This document shows positions 6,853 through 14,376 of a DNA stretch of 26,808 nt, piece by piece (positions within the stretch are counted from its first letter, which is position 1; each line of letters opens with the position of its first letter). The notes below the pieces were generated by a model. The model saw only the letters and a list, made by a program, of their open reading frames with translations, was not told the origin of the DNA and did no database searches. The DNA lies in assembly GCA_900549645.1 (NCBI GenBank), contig URPD01000023.1, forward strand, positions 1 through 26,808. The letters run 5' to 3'. The position numbers and the translations under genes are program-made. The DNA is from an uncultured Eubacteriales bacterium. Lineage in GTDB: Bacteria; Bacillota; Clostridia; Oscillospirales; Oscillospiraceae.

Positions 6853-6862
6853 TTCGTTGTAT

Positions 6863-7852
6863 TTACCGTTCTTCTCGGAAGTATGCCAGACCGAGGGAGG
6901 CGGGGGGCTGGTTCTCGCGCTTGTTGCGCATACTGGTGATGACGAGGACGATTATCGTGACGATGTACGGCAGCATCTTGTACAGCTCTTTTATTGCGAA
7001 GTTCATGCCGCTGGGGATGAAGATGTACAGAATATACAGGCCGCCGAACAGGAACGAGGAGATAATGCCGACGTTCGGACGCCAGATCGTGAAGATGACC
7101 AGCGCGATGGCGAGCCAGCCGCGGTCGCCGAACGCGTCGTTCGACCAGACGCCGCAGGCGTAGTCCATGACGTAGTACAGGCCGCCGAGACCGGCTATCA
7201 TGCTGCCCACGCAGGTCGCCACGTACTTATACTTGTTGACGTTGATACCGGCAGCGTCCGCCGTGTTCGGGCTTTCGCCGACAGCGCGGAGCTGGAGACC
7301 GACGCGTGTACGCTTGAGAACATAGGCCGCGACGACGGCGATTATCACCGCGAGGTAGGCCAGAAAACCGTAGGACAGGAATATCTTGCCGAACCAGCCG
7401 AGCTTGTCGGCAAAGGGCAGGGCGCGGCTGTAATAGCTGCTGGTGGCGGAGAGGGCGATGGACGGAACCTCGCTGCCGGTGAGCTTTATCAGCGAACCGC
7501 CGAAGAAGTTGCCGAAGCCGACGCCGAAGGTCGTCAGTGCAAGGCCGGTGACGTTCTGGTTGGCGCGCAGAGTGACGGTCAGGAAGCAGTAGATAAGTCC
7601 CATGATGAGCGAGCCGAGCAGCGAGGAGAGCAGCGGGATCATAATGGCGAGGAAGCCGTTCATGCTGCCTGCGGCGGCCTGCTCATACAGGAACGCGCCG
7701 ATAACGCCGCTGATGCCGCCGACGTACATGACACCGGGGATGCCGAGATTCAGGTTGCCGGACTTCTCGGTCAGGGTCTCGCCGGTGCTGCCGAAGAGCA
7801 GCGGGACGCCCTGCATGATGGCTCTCGGAATGAAAGAAACAAAATCAAACAT
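6863..7852 (-). CDS. nupQ: Nucleoside-type ABC transporter permease (NupQ-like)
   Basis: A 329-residue permease with about eight to ten hydrophobic segments. The start, IPRAIMQGVPLLFGSTGETL, and EKSGNLNLGIPGVMYVGG match the second permease of BMP-family nucleoside importers (YufQ/NupQ of Bacillus subtilis). GLQLRAVGESPNTADAAGIN is the conserved cytoplasmic coupling loop. The gene overlaps the preceding permease gene by 8 bases, so the two should be co-translated and pair in the membrane. Guanosine or other purine nucleosides are the likely substrate, given the guanine-type riboswitch and xpt upstream. The symbol reflects family resemblance, not proven orthology. Confidence 0.85.
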   Translation of the reverse strand: MFDFVSFIPRAIMQGVPLLFGSTGETLTEKSGNLNLGIPGVMYVGGISGVIGAFLYEQAAAGSMNGFLAIMIPLLSSLLGSLIMGLIYCFLTVTLRANQNVTGLALTTFGVGFGNFFGGSLIKLTGSEVPSIALSATSSYYSRALPFADKLGWFGKIFLSYGFLAYLAVIIAVVAAYVLKRTRVGLQLRAVGESPNTADAAGINVNKYKYVATCVGSMIAGLGGLYYVMDYACGVWSNDAFGDRGWLAIALVIFTIWRPNVGIISSFLFGGLYILYIFIPSGMNFAIKELYKMLPYIVTIIVLVITSMRNKRENQPPASLGLAYFREER

Positions 7853-8969
7853 TGGCCGTGCCTCCTTCTTTTTCCGCTTTTTTCGCGCTGCGGCGGAAGC
7901 TTATCTTGTAGGTGATGAAAAATTCGCTTCCGATGATGAAGAAAAGGATGATGCCGGTGAGGATATCGGCAAAGGAGTGGTTAAGACCGAAGGTTGTGGA
8001 TATCTCGCCCGCGCCGCGGTCGAGGAAAACAAGCAGGAAGCTCGTGAGTATCATAAATATGGGGTTGAACTTTGCAAGCCACGAAACCATGACCGCTGTG
8101 AAGCCGCGGCCGCCCGCGATCGTCGTGGATATGGTGTGGTCGGTGCCGCCGACGAGCAGCAGACCCGCAACGCCGCATATCGCACCGGAGAGCAGCATCG
8201 TGCGGATGATGACCTTCTCGACCTTGATGCCGACGTAGCGCGCGGTACGTTCGCTCTCGCCGACAACGGCGATCTCATAGCCGTGCTTGGAGTAGTTGAG
8301 GTAGATGTACATGCCGACGGTCAGCACCGCGACGATGAGGATGTTCAGCAGGTATTTGTAATTGCCGATCTGCGGCAGCCAGCCAAGCTCGGTTGCCTGA
8401 TTTATGATGCCGACCTTGCCGGAGCCTTTGGGGGATTCCCAGATGATGACGAAGTACGCGACAAGCTGAGTCGCAACGTAGTTCATCATAAGGGTGAACA
8501 GCGTCTCGTTGGTGTTCCATTTGGCCTTGAATATCGCAGGGATGAGACCCCATATCGCACCGGCGGCGATGCTCGATACGGCCATGACCGCGATCAGCGC
8601 CCAGTTCGGCAGCTTGTCCGAAAGGCAGATCATGCACGCTGCGGCGGCAAGCGCGCCCGCGAGCACCTGACCCTCGCCGCCGATGTTCCAGAAGCGCATC
8701 CGGAACGCTGGCGTCACTGCGAGCGAAACGCACAGCAGCAGCGCGATGTTCTGGCCGAGTATCCATATCTTTCTCGGCGTACCCACGGCGCCGTATATCA
8801 TGGTCGAATAGACCTGAAGGGGATTTTCGCCCGTCGTCAGGCTGGTCACCAGCGCGCAGAACAGCAGCGCGAGCACGATGGCCGCCGCGCGGATGCCCCA
8901 TGCCTGATACCAAGGCAGCGCGGCGCGCTTCACAATATGAAACAGAGGGGCGTTATTCTGCTTATTCAT
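7845..8969 (-). CDS. nupP: Nucleoside-type ABC transporter permease (NupP-like)
   Basis: A 374-residue permease. A cytoplasmic N-terminus is followed by a first membrane segment (about residues 28-46), the conserved GENPLQVYSTMIYGAVGT region, a second group of segments and the coupling loop EIAVVGESERTARYVGIKVE. The match is to the first permease of BMP-family nucleoside importers (YufP/NupP). It overlaps the ATPase gene at its 5' end and the other permease gene at its 3' end by 8 bases each, a compact arrangement typical of a single transporter complex. Confidence 0.86.
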   Translation of the reverse strand: MNKQNNAPLFHIVKRAALPWYQAWGIRAAAIVLALLFCALVTSLTTGENPLQVYSTMIYGAVGTPRKIWILGQNIALLLCVSLAVTPAFRMRFWNIGGEGQVLAGALAAAACMICLSDKLPNWALIAVMAVSSIAAGAIWGLIPAIFKAKWNTNETLFTLMMNYVATQLVAYFVIIWESPKGSGKVGIINQATELGWLPQIGNYKYLLNILIVAVLTVGMYIYLNYSKHGYEIAVVGESERTARYVGIKVEKVIIRTMLLSGAICGVAGLLLVGGTDHTISTTIAGGRGFTAVMVSWLAKFNPIFMILTSFLLVFLDRGAGEISTTFGLNHSFADILTGIILFFIIGSEFFITYKISFRRSAKKAEKEGGTANV

Positions 8970-10497
8970 CGGCTCTACCTCCCAGCTTCGTCATCATCAT
9001 GCCGACGTCGCGCTTCGACGCGCCGCGGCCTTCAACAATACCGCTCACCTTGCCGCCGCACAGGACGAGAATCTTGTCCGCCAGCTCCAGTAGCACGTCC
9101 AGATCCTCGCCGACGTAGATGACGGCGACGCCTGCGGCCTTCTGCTTGTTGATAAGCTCATATATTGTATAGGAAGAGTTGATGTCCAGCCCGCGCACGG
9201 CGTAGGCGGTGAGCAGAACGGTGGGGGCGGAGGCTATCTCGCGGCCGACCAGAACTTTCTGCACGTTGCCGCCGGAGAGACGGCGCACGGGAGTGCTGAT
9301 GCCGGGGGTGATGACCTCAAGCTCGTCGACAACGTTCTGCGCGAGCTTGCGCGGCGATTTTCTGTCGGTGAAGAAGCCGCGTCCGTTTCTGAAGGAGCGG
9401 AGCATCATGTTGTCGGCGAGATCCATGCTGCCGACAAGACCCATGCCGAGGCGGTCTTCGGGGACGAAGCTGAGCGCAACGCCCATCTGAGCTATCGCAA
9501 GCGGATCCTTGCCGATAAGCTCCTCGCGCGTGCCGTCGTCCTCAATGTAGCTGACGCTGCCGCTCTCGATGGGCTGAAGTCCGGCGATGGCCTCAAGCAG
9601 CTCCTTCTGGCCGCAGCCGGAGATGCCCGCGATGCCGAGAATTTCGCCGGAATTTGCGGTGAAGGACACGTCGTCAAGCTTCAGGATGCCGTCAATACTG
9701 CGCACGGTCAGGTTCTTGACCTCGATGCGCGGCTTCGGATCGACGGGGTCGGGGCGGTCAATGTTCAGCGTGACGGGATGGCCGACCATCATGTTGGTCA
9801 TTTCCTGCGCGTTAGTGGACTTGGTTGGCATGTCGCCGATGAACTGCCCGTGACGCAGAACGGCCACGCGGTCGGACAAGTCCTCGACCTCGTGCATCTT
9901 GTGCGTGATGATGACGATCGCCTTGCCAGCGTCGCGCATGTTGCGCAGGACGGCAAAGAGCTTGTCCGTCTCCTGCGGGGTCAGGACAGCGGTCGGCTCG
10001 TCGAGAATGAGTATGTCCGCGCCGCGGTAGAGCACCTTGATTATCTCAACAGTCTGCTTCTGGGAGACGGACATGTCGTATATCTTCTGGTTTGGGTCAA
10101 CGTCAAAGCCGTACTTCTCGCAAATGTCGCGCACGCGCTGTGCGACGGCCTCCATATTGAGCCTGCCAGGCTCCTTGAGGCCGAGAACAATGTTCTCCGC
10201 CGCGGTCAGAACGTCGACAAGCTTGAAATGCTGGTGTATCATGCCGATGCCGAGGTCAAACGCGTCCTTCGGCGAGCGGATGACGACCTCCTTGTCGTCG
10301 ATGAAGATCTGCCCCTCGTCCGGGAAATATATGCCGGAGAGCATGTTCATAAGCGTGGTCTTGCCGCTGCCGTTTTCGCCGAGCAGGGCAAGAATCTCGC
10401 CGCGATAGATGTCCAGCCAGACCTTGTCGTTTGCGACGACCGGGCCGAAGGTCTTCGTAATGTTGCGCATTTTCACTGCGGCATGCTTGCTGTCCAA
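8962..10497 (-). CDS. nupO: Nucleoside-type ABC transporter ATPase, two fused NBDs (NupO-like)
   Basis: A protein of about 511 residues with two nucleotide-binding domains, as in sugar and nucleoside importers (RbsA/YufO family). The first domain has Walker A GENGSGKT, a Q-loop in GMIHQHFKL, signature MSVSQKQ and Walker B ILILDEPTAVLTPQE. The second has a degenerate Walker A (GISGCGQKELL), an intact LSGGNVQK signature and an altered Walker B (VLLTAYAVRGLD). One good and one poor site is normal in this family. I prefer the TTG at 10497, nine bases after AAGGAG; a TTG at 10506 directly abuts that site. An ATG at 10470 is the other possibility. It has its own promoter. Confidence 0.88.
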   Translation of the reverse strand: MDSKHAAVKMRNITKTFGPVVANDKVWLDIYRGEILALLGENGSGKTTLMNMLSGIYFPDEGQIFIDDKEVVIRSPKDAFDLGIGMIHQHFKLVDVLTAAENIVLGLKEPGRLNMEAVAQRVRDICEKYGFDVDPNQKIYDMSVSQKQTVEIIKVLYRGADILILDEPTAVLTPQETDKLFAVLRNMRDAGKAIVIITHKMHEVEDLSDRVAVLRHGQFIGDMPTKSTNAQEMTNMMVGHPVTLNIDRPDPVDPKPRIEVKNLTVRSIDGILKLDDVSFTANSGEILGIAGISGCGQKELLEAIAGLQPIESGSVSYIEDDGTREELIGKDPLAIAQMGVALSFVPEDRLGMGLVGSMDLADNMMLRSFRNGRGFFTDRKSPRKLAQNVVDELEVITPGISTPVRRLSGGNVQKVLVGREIASAPTVLLTAYAVRGLDINSSYTIYELINKQKAAGVAVIYVGEDLDVLLELADKILVLCGGKVSGIVEGRGASKRDVGMMMTKLGGRADE

Positions 10498-10530
10498 AGG
10501 CGTCAACTCCTTGCTGTCAGATGTAAAGAG

Positions 10531-10560
10531 ATTATATTATATAGTGTCGTGTAAAGTCAA
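10531..10560 (-). promoter_or_regulatory. Promoter of the nupO-nupP-nupQ genes
   Basis: On the reverse strand, TTGACT (10555-10560) is followed after 18 bases by TATAAT (10531-10536). It lies between the hairpins that follow the BMP gene and the start of the ATPase gene, so the ATPase and permeases can be expressed apart from the lipoprotein. Confidence 0.7.
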
Positions 10561-10571
10561 ATAATACTGCA

Positions 10572-10608
10572 AAGGGCAGCGCAGCGGGGGGAGAACTGCG
10601 CTGCCCTT
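10572..10608 (-). terminator. Hairpin between BMP and nupO genes
   Basis: AAGGGCAGCGCAG and CTGCGCTGCCCTT form a 13-bp perfect stem. Reading leftward it is followed by a moderately T-rich stretch (TTTGCAGTATTATTT), so it may terminate part of the transcription coming from the BMP gene. Confidence 0.65.
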
Positions 10609-10628
10609 CACAGTAAAGGGAGGGGGAA

Positions 10629-10656
10629 CGGCAGACCCGGAATTCCGGGTCTGCCG
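10629..10656. repeat. 28-bp perfect palindrome after the BMP gene
   Basis: The left arm is CGGCAGACCCGGAA and the right arm is its exact reverse complement; the centre is GGAATTCC. It forms a stable hairpin in RNA about 17 bases after the BMP stop. There is no T run on either side, so it probably protects the 3' end of the BMP mRNA rather than terminating transcription. Confidence 0.6.
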
Positions 10657-10673
10657 GATGGAATCGTTATATC

Positions 10674-11936
10674 TTAGTATGCCTCGTCGAGCAGAGTGAT
10701 GCCATCGATACGGAGATCGAAGTAAGGAGCGGAGCGCATCTCGGACTCGTGGAAGTAACCGTCGATGACGACCTCGGTGTCGGCCTCGTAGTTAGGATCG
10801 GTGTTGACGTCGGCCATGTAGCTTGTGAGGGTCTCGCCGCCGACGGTGAAGGCAGTGGTGTCGAACACGTGGATGGTACCGGCCTCAAGAGCGGCCTTGA
10901 CCTCGGCGATCTTGTCGGCGGTGCCGGCAGCGGCAGCAGCCTCATTGACCTCGGTCAGAACGACGGAACCGGTTGCAAGAGTGCCGGTCCAGTCAGCGGG
11001 AACGGTCTCACCGTTTGCAACAGCATTGATGACGAACTCATAGTAGGGAGCCCAGTCGATTCTGGAGGAGACGATGAAGGTGTTGGGGCAAGCGGTGATG
11101 GTGGAGCCGTTGTAGGAAACGTTGGGGATACCGGCGGTCTCGCAAGCGGTGGGAGCGCCCATGGAGTCGGCGTGCTGGCTGATGAGCTTGCAGCCGTTGG
11201 CGATGAGCTTGTTGGCGGCTTCCTTCTCAGCGGTCTCGTCGTACCAAGAACCGGTGAAGGTCACTTCCATAGTAGCGGTGGGGCAGACGGAGCGTGCGCC
11301 GAGGAAGAAGGAGGTGTAGCCGGAAACGACTTCAGCGTAGGTGAATGCGCCGACGTAGCCGATCTTGGCGTCTTCAGCGGCGAAGTCGCCGTTGTCGATC
11401 ATCTCGTTGAGCTTGAGACCGGCAGCAACACCGGCGAGGTAACGGCCTTCATAGATGGAAGCGAATGCGTTGTGGTAGTTGTCAAGACCCTCGGTGTGAG
11501 CCTTGGTGCCGGTGGAGTGGCAGAACTGAACTTCAGGGAACTCCTTGGCGGCCTGAATGATATAGTCTTCGTGACCGAAGCTGTCGGCAAAGACGATGTT
11601 GCAGCCGGCGTCGGCCAGCTCAGCGGCGGCCTCGTAGCAGGACTGATCCTCAGGGATGTTGGTCTTGAAAACGGACTCAACGCCGAGGGTCTCGCAGGCT
11701 TCCTTAGCAGCGTTCATGAAGTTGAGGTCATAGGTGGAGTTCTCATCGTGCAGGAAGATAAAGCCGACCTTGAGAGCGGAAAGATCCGCGGCGGGCTGGT
11801 TCTCGGCGGCGTTGTCAGAGGGCTGGCTGCTTTCGGCAGCGTCGTCCTGCTTGGGTGCGGAAGCGTTGGAATTGCCGCATGCGCACAGCGCAAACACCAT
11901 AGCGAGAGCAAGCAGAAGTGCAACAAACTTTTTCAT
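10674..11936 (-). CDS. BMP-family nucleoside-binding lipoprotein
   Basis: A 420-residue extracellular lipoprotein that should capture substrate for the ATPase/permease complex encoded downstream. It has a signal peptide (residues 1-19) with lipobox LCAC, giving Cys20 as the lipidated residue. A Ser/Ala/Gln-rich linker runs to about residue 50 and the BMP domain starts at LKVGFIFLHDE. Motifs include YEAAAELADAGCNIVFADSF, YEGRYLAGVAAG and IGYVGAFTYAEVVSGY. Members of the family (TmpC, PnrA, B. subtilis NupN/YufN) bind purine nucleosides. AGGAGATCGAAGA precedes the ATG. It is longer than the usual 350-380 residues, mostly through the linker and C-terminal region. It is controlled by the riboswitch just upstream. 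Confidence 0.9.
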   Translation of the reverse strand: MKKFVALLLALAMVFALCACGNSNASAPKQDDAAESSQPSDNAAENQPAADLSALKVGFIFLHDENSTYDLNFMNAAKEACETLGVESVFKTNIPEDQSCYEAAAELADAGCNIVFADSFGHEDYIIQAAKEFPEVQFCHSTGTKAHTEGLDNYHNAFASIYEGRYLAGVAAGLKLNEMIDNGDFAAEDAKIGYVGAFTYAEVVSGYTSFFLGARSVCPTATMEVTFTGSWYDETAEKEAANKLIANGCKLISQHADSMGAPTACETAGIPNVSYNGSTITACPNTFIVSSRIDWAPYYEFVINAVANGETVPADWTGTLATGSVVLTEVNEAAAAAGTADKIAEVKAALEAGTIHVFDTTAFTVGGETLTSYMADVNTDPNYEADTEVVIDGYFHESEMRSAPYFDLRIDGITLLDEAY

Positions 11937-11995
11937 TCTTCGATCTCCTCATAAGTTTTGTTATTTTTATCTAAACTGCATTGCAGTGAAGATAC

Positions 11996-12040
11996 CAAAA
12001 ATGCATTGACCGCGGCCGGAATGCAACCACGGTCAATGCA
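11996..12040 (-). terminator. Riboswitch-linked intrinsic terminator
   Basis: Reading leftward, TGCATTGACCGTGG pairs with CCGCGGTCAATGCA (14 pairs, one G-U), followed by TTTTT. It lies between the purine aptamer and the BMP gene and is the obvious off-state structure of the expression platform. Confidence 0.9.
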
Positions 12041-12085
12041 TCAGGAAGGGGCAAAAAGACAATGCCCCCTGTATAGTACATCTTC

Positions 12086-12150
12086 CGATAGTCCGGTCAT
12101 TTACGGCGTCCGGGTAGAAACTTCAAATCCATATCATTTGCTATATATCG
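12086..12150 (-). ncRNA. Purine riboswitch aptamer, guanine type
   Basis: The reverse strand carries the purine aptamer pattern. P1 is CGATA/TATCG. P2 is CAAAT-GATATGG-ATTTG with the conserved loop GATATGG. J2/3 contains AAGTTTCTACC, the P3 loop contains CCGTAAATG, and J3/1 reads GGACTAT. The base that pairs with the ligand (position 74 in the B. subtilis xpt aptamer) is C, so it should sense guanine or hypoxanthine rather than adenine. J2/3 matches the guanine class, not the 2'-deoxyguanosine variants. A strong terminator follows, so ligand binding should switch off the BMP transporter. Confidence 0.93.
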
Positions 12151-12175
12151 AAAACGCTATTCAATTTACGGTTTT

Positions 12176-12204
12176 ATCGTACCAGCCGATGCGGGAAAAG
12201 TCAA
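12176..12204 (-). promoter_or_regulatory. Promoter of the riboswitch-BMP transcript
   Basis: On the reverse strand, TTGACT (12199-12204) is followed after 17 bases by TACGAT (12176-12181), placed to start transcription shortly before the aptamer. Confidence 0.75.
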
Positions 12205-12245
12205 GTAGCCTTTTTCGACTTTTTTCACATTTTTTAATACGAAAG

Positions 12246-12264
12246 TTTGTGAACTGTTCACAAA
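12246..12264. repeat. 19-bp perfect inverted repeat after xpt
   Basis: TTTGTGAACTGTTCACAAA has 9-base arms around a single central base and begins directly after the xpt stop codon. It may be a weak terminator for xpt, with only a short T stretch after it, or a protein-binding site upstream of the BMP promoter. It resembles a redox-regulator (Rex) site but is one base too short for the usual spacing. Confidence 0.5.
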
Positions 12265-12837
12265 TCACCTACAAAATACCAGCCCATCGTCGCTCATGGA
12301 AGCGATTTTGGCAAGCGATTCCACGCGCATCCCCTCGGCGCGCATACGGTCTCCGCCGCCCTGAAACGCCTTCTCGATTGCGATGCCTGCGCCGACGACG
12401 CTTGCCCCCGCCTGCTCGGACAGATCGCGCAGACCGATGAGCGCCGCGCCGGTTGCGAGGAAATCGTCGGTTATCAGAATTCGGTCGGATGGCTTGAGAT
12501 ATTCCTTGGAGACGATGACGGTGTTCGTGTTGCCGTGGGTGAAGGATTCGACCTCGACGGAATAGACGCTGTCGGAAATGTTCTTGGACTTACTCTTCTT
12601 GGCAAAGACCACCGGGCAGCCGAATTCAAGGCCGGTCATAATCGCAAGCGCGATGCCGGAGGCTTCGATGGTCAGGATCTTGTTGACGCCCTGCCCGTCG
12701 AACAGCCGGTGCAGTTCCTTTGCCATTTCGTGCATCAGCATGGGGTCGAGTTGGTGGTTGAGAAAGCTGTCAACCTTGAGAATCCCGCCGGGCTTCACCT
12801 TGCCGTCGCGCAGTATGCGCTGTTCCAACAGTTCCAT
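12265..12837 (-). CDS. xpt: Xanthine phosphoribosyltransferase
   Basis: A 190-residue cytoplasmic enzyme that converts xanthine and PRPP to XMP in purine salvage. The N-terminus, MELLEQRILRDGKVKPGGIL, is characteristic of Xpt. It also has KILTIEASGIALA, VVFAKKSKSKNISD and the PRPP-binding loop ILITDDFLATGAAL (about residues 120-133). Length and motifs match the B. subtilis enzyme family. AGGAGGACTTTGAA precedes the ATG. In many Firmicutes xpt itself is under a purine riboswitch. Here the aptamer lies downstream of xpt and controls the transporter. I see no convincing promoter of its own, so it may be read from rpmB through the terminator. Confidence 0.95.
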   Translation of the reverse strand: MELLEQRILRDGKVKPGGILKVDSFLNHQLDPMLMHEMAKELHRLFDGQGVNKILTIEASGIALAIMTGLEFGCPVVFAKKSKSKNISDSVYSVEVESFTHGNTNTVIVSKEYLKPSDRILITDDFLATGAALIGLRDLSEQAGASVVGAGIAIEKAFQGGGDRMRAEGMRVESLAKIASMSDDGLVFCR

Positions 12838-12883
12838 TTCAAAGTCCTCCTGTTTGTGTATTTGTTTCTTATATGGATAGGCT

Positions 12884-12920
12884 GCCTGCGCGGCCGCCGG
12901 AATTATCGGCGCCGGCAGGC
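12884..12920. other. GC-rich hairpin before xpt
   Basis: GCCTGC (12884-12889) can pair with GCAGGC (12915-12920), with further GC-rich pairing inside. It sits in the xpt leader between the rpmB terminator and the xpt ribosome binding site. There is no T run and no recognised RNA family. Confidence 0.4.
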
Positions 12921-12928
12921 GTAAAACC

Positions 12929-12959
12929 GAAAAAAGCCCGTCGTTTGCTCGACAGGCTT
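12929..12959 (-). terminator. Terminator of rpmB
   Basis: Reading leftward, AAGCCTGTCG pairs with CGACGGGCTT (10 pairs with one G-U) around a 6-base loop, and the stem runs into TTTTTTC. It follows the rpmB stop by about 25 bases. Confidence 0.9.
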
Positions 12960-12983
12960 GTTTCGGGTAATTTAAATATTAAA

Positions 12984-13172
12984 TCACACAGCGCGGGTGA
13001 CCTTGCCGCTGCGGAGGCAGCGAGTGCAGACGTAAACATGCTTGGGGGATCCGTCTACTATGGCCTTGACGCGCTTCACGTTCGGCTTCCAAGTACGGTT
13101 GGAGCGTCTGTGGGAGTGAGACACCTTGATGCCGAAAGAGACATCCTTCTCACAGAACTGACACTTTGCCAT
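12984..13172 (-). CDS. rpmB: 50S ribosomal protein L28
   Basis: A 62-residue large-subunit protein. It contains MAKCQFCEKDVSFGIKVSHS, HRRSNRTWKPNVKRV and VYVCTRCLRSGKV. Cysteine pairs at residues 4/7 and 49/52 make it the zinc-binding form. The start at 13172 is set by AAGGAGGTGCTTCAATCC; the in-frame ATG at 13184 overlaps that site and is rejected. It stands alone between a promoter and a terminator, divergent from hprK. Confidence 0.96.
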   Translation of the reverse strand: MAKCQFCEKDVSFGIKVSHSHRRSNRTWKPNVKRVKAIVDGSPKHVYVCTRCLRSGKVTRAV

Positions 13173-13215
13173 GGATTGAAGCACCTCCTTGCTTGCGTTT
13201 GCTGCATGGACAGCT

Positions 13216-13243
13216 TTTATATAATACCAGATACCGCCGTCAA
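13216..13243 (-). promoter_or_regulatory. Promoter of rpmB
   Basis: On the reverse strand, TTGACG (13238-13243) is followed after 16 bases by TATAAA (13216-13221). The start would be about 35 bases before the rpmB start codon. Confidence 0.65.
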
Positions 13244-13402
13244 ATGCAAGAGGAATTTTGAATCTGTGCGGTATTTTTTTATTTAAACCGCGCCGCGGAA
13301 TATTTTACGCCCGGATGCGTGTAAAAGTTGTTGCCAAATGGGGCGGGATTGGTTAATATAATAGTATATAACGTGCCCGCGGGCAAACGGAGGATAAAGC
13401 CT

Positions 13403-14341
13403 ATGCGCAGCAAATATTCCGTAAAACTCAAGACCATCGCCGAGGAGCTGGAGCTTACCCCGCTGCATACCTCCGCGGATTATGAGCAGGCTCTGATAAT
13501 CACGGCGGATGTGAACCGCCCGGCCATGCAGCTCACGGGGTTTTATAACTATTTCGATCCGCACCGCCTGCAGATCATGGGGCGGGTCGAGAGTACATAT
13601 CTTGACACGCTGAGCCATGAGGAGCGCCTGGTCGCGTTCGAGCGCTTCATGCAGTACGACATCTCCTGCCTTGTGATATGCCACGGGATGCAGCCGTTCC
13701 CGGAGTGCCTTGAGATGGCGGAGAAGTTCGACAGGAACGTGTTTATGACGGCGGAGGACACCTCGGAGTTTCAGGCCGACGTCATAAGCACCCTGCACGG
13801 CTACCTCGCCCCGCGCATAACGACGCACGGAGTGCTCGTCGAGGTCTACGGCGAGGGCGTGCTGCTGATGGGCGACAGCGGCATCGGCAAGAGCGAGACG
13901 GCGCTGGAGCTTATCAAGCGCGGACACCGGCTTATCGCCGACGACGCGGTCGAGATAAAGCGCGTCGGCAAGGATTCGCTTATAGGCAGCGCGCCGGAGC
14001 TTATCCGCTACTACATGGAGCTGCGCGGCATCGGCGTTATAAACGTGCGGCATATCTACGGCGTGGGCGCGGTGAAGCCGGAGTCCGGCATCGACCTCGT
14101 CGTGAAGATGGAGCCGTGGGAGGAGGGCAAAGCCTACGACCGGCTCGGCCTCACCGATGAGAGCGAGAGCATCCTCGGCGTGAAGCTTCCGCTTGTGACC
14201 ATCCCCGTGCGCCCCGGCAGAAACCTCGCGGTCATTCTGGAGCTTGCGGCGATGAACAACAGGCAGAAGAAGATGGGCTATAACGCCGCTGCGGCGCTGG
14301 CCGCGGAGCATGACCGCGCCATAGACGCCGGGACGCTGTGA
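13403..14341 (+). CDS. hprK: HPr kinase/phosphorylase
   Basis: A 312-residue bifunctional enzyme that phosphorylates and dephosphorylates Ser46 of HPr, the signal for CcpA-dependent carbon catabolite control in low-GC Gram-positives. It has an N-terminal MurF-like domain (to about residue 130), a conserved histidine in TTHGVLVEVYG, the P-loop GDSGIGKS (about residues 157-164) and the family signature MELRGIGVINVRHIYG (about 205-220). I chose the ATG at 13403, preceded by ACGGAGGATAAAGCC, over an in-frame start at 13328 that would overlap the promoter region. It is the first gene of the hprK-murB-rapZ-whiA-dnaE operon. TATAAT near 13358 could be its -10 element, but its -35 element is poor. 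Confidence 0.96.
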   Translation: MRSKYSVKLKTIAEELELTPLHTSADYEQALIITADVNRPAMQLTGFYNYFDPHRLQIMGRVESTYLDTLSHEERLVAFERFMQYDISCLVICHGMQPFPECLEMAEKFDRNVFMTAEDTSEFQADVISTLHGYLAPRITTHGVLVEVYGEGVLLMGDSGIGKSETALELIKRGHRLIADDAVEIKRVGKDSLIGSAPELIRYYMELRGIGVINVRHIYGVGAVKPESGIDLVVKMEPWEEGKAYDRLGLTDESESILGVKLPLVTIPVRPGRNLAVILELAAMNNRQKKMGYNAAAALAAEHDRAIDAGTL

Positions 14342-14376
14342 GAAGCAAAAAAATAAAATAATCGGAGAATTTAAAT

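Noticed and set aside
6833..7915. 360-residue forward frame opposite the permease genes
   Set aside because: It is a shadow of leftward nupQ and nupP, with biased Asp/Gly/Glu/Arg composition and no recognisable motif.
10749..11954. 401-residue forward frame opposite the BMP gene
   Set aside because: It is a Gly/Val/Asp-rich shadow; the reverse strand has a clear lipoprotein signal peptide and BMP domain.
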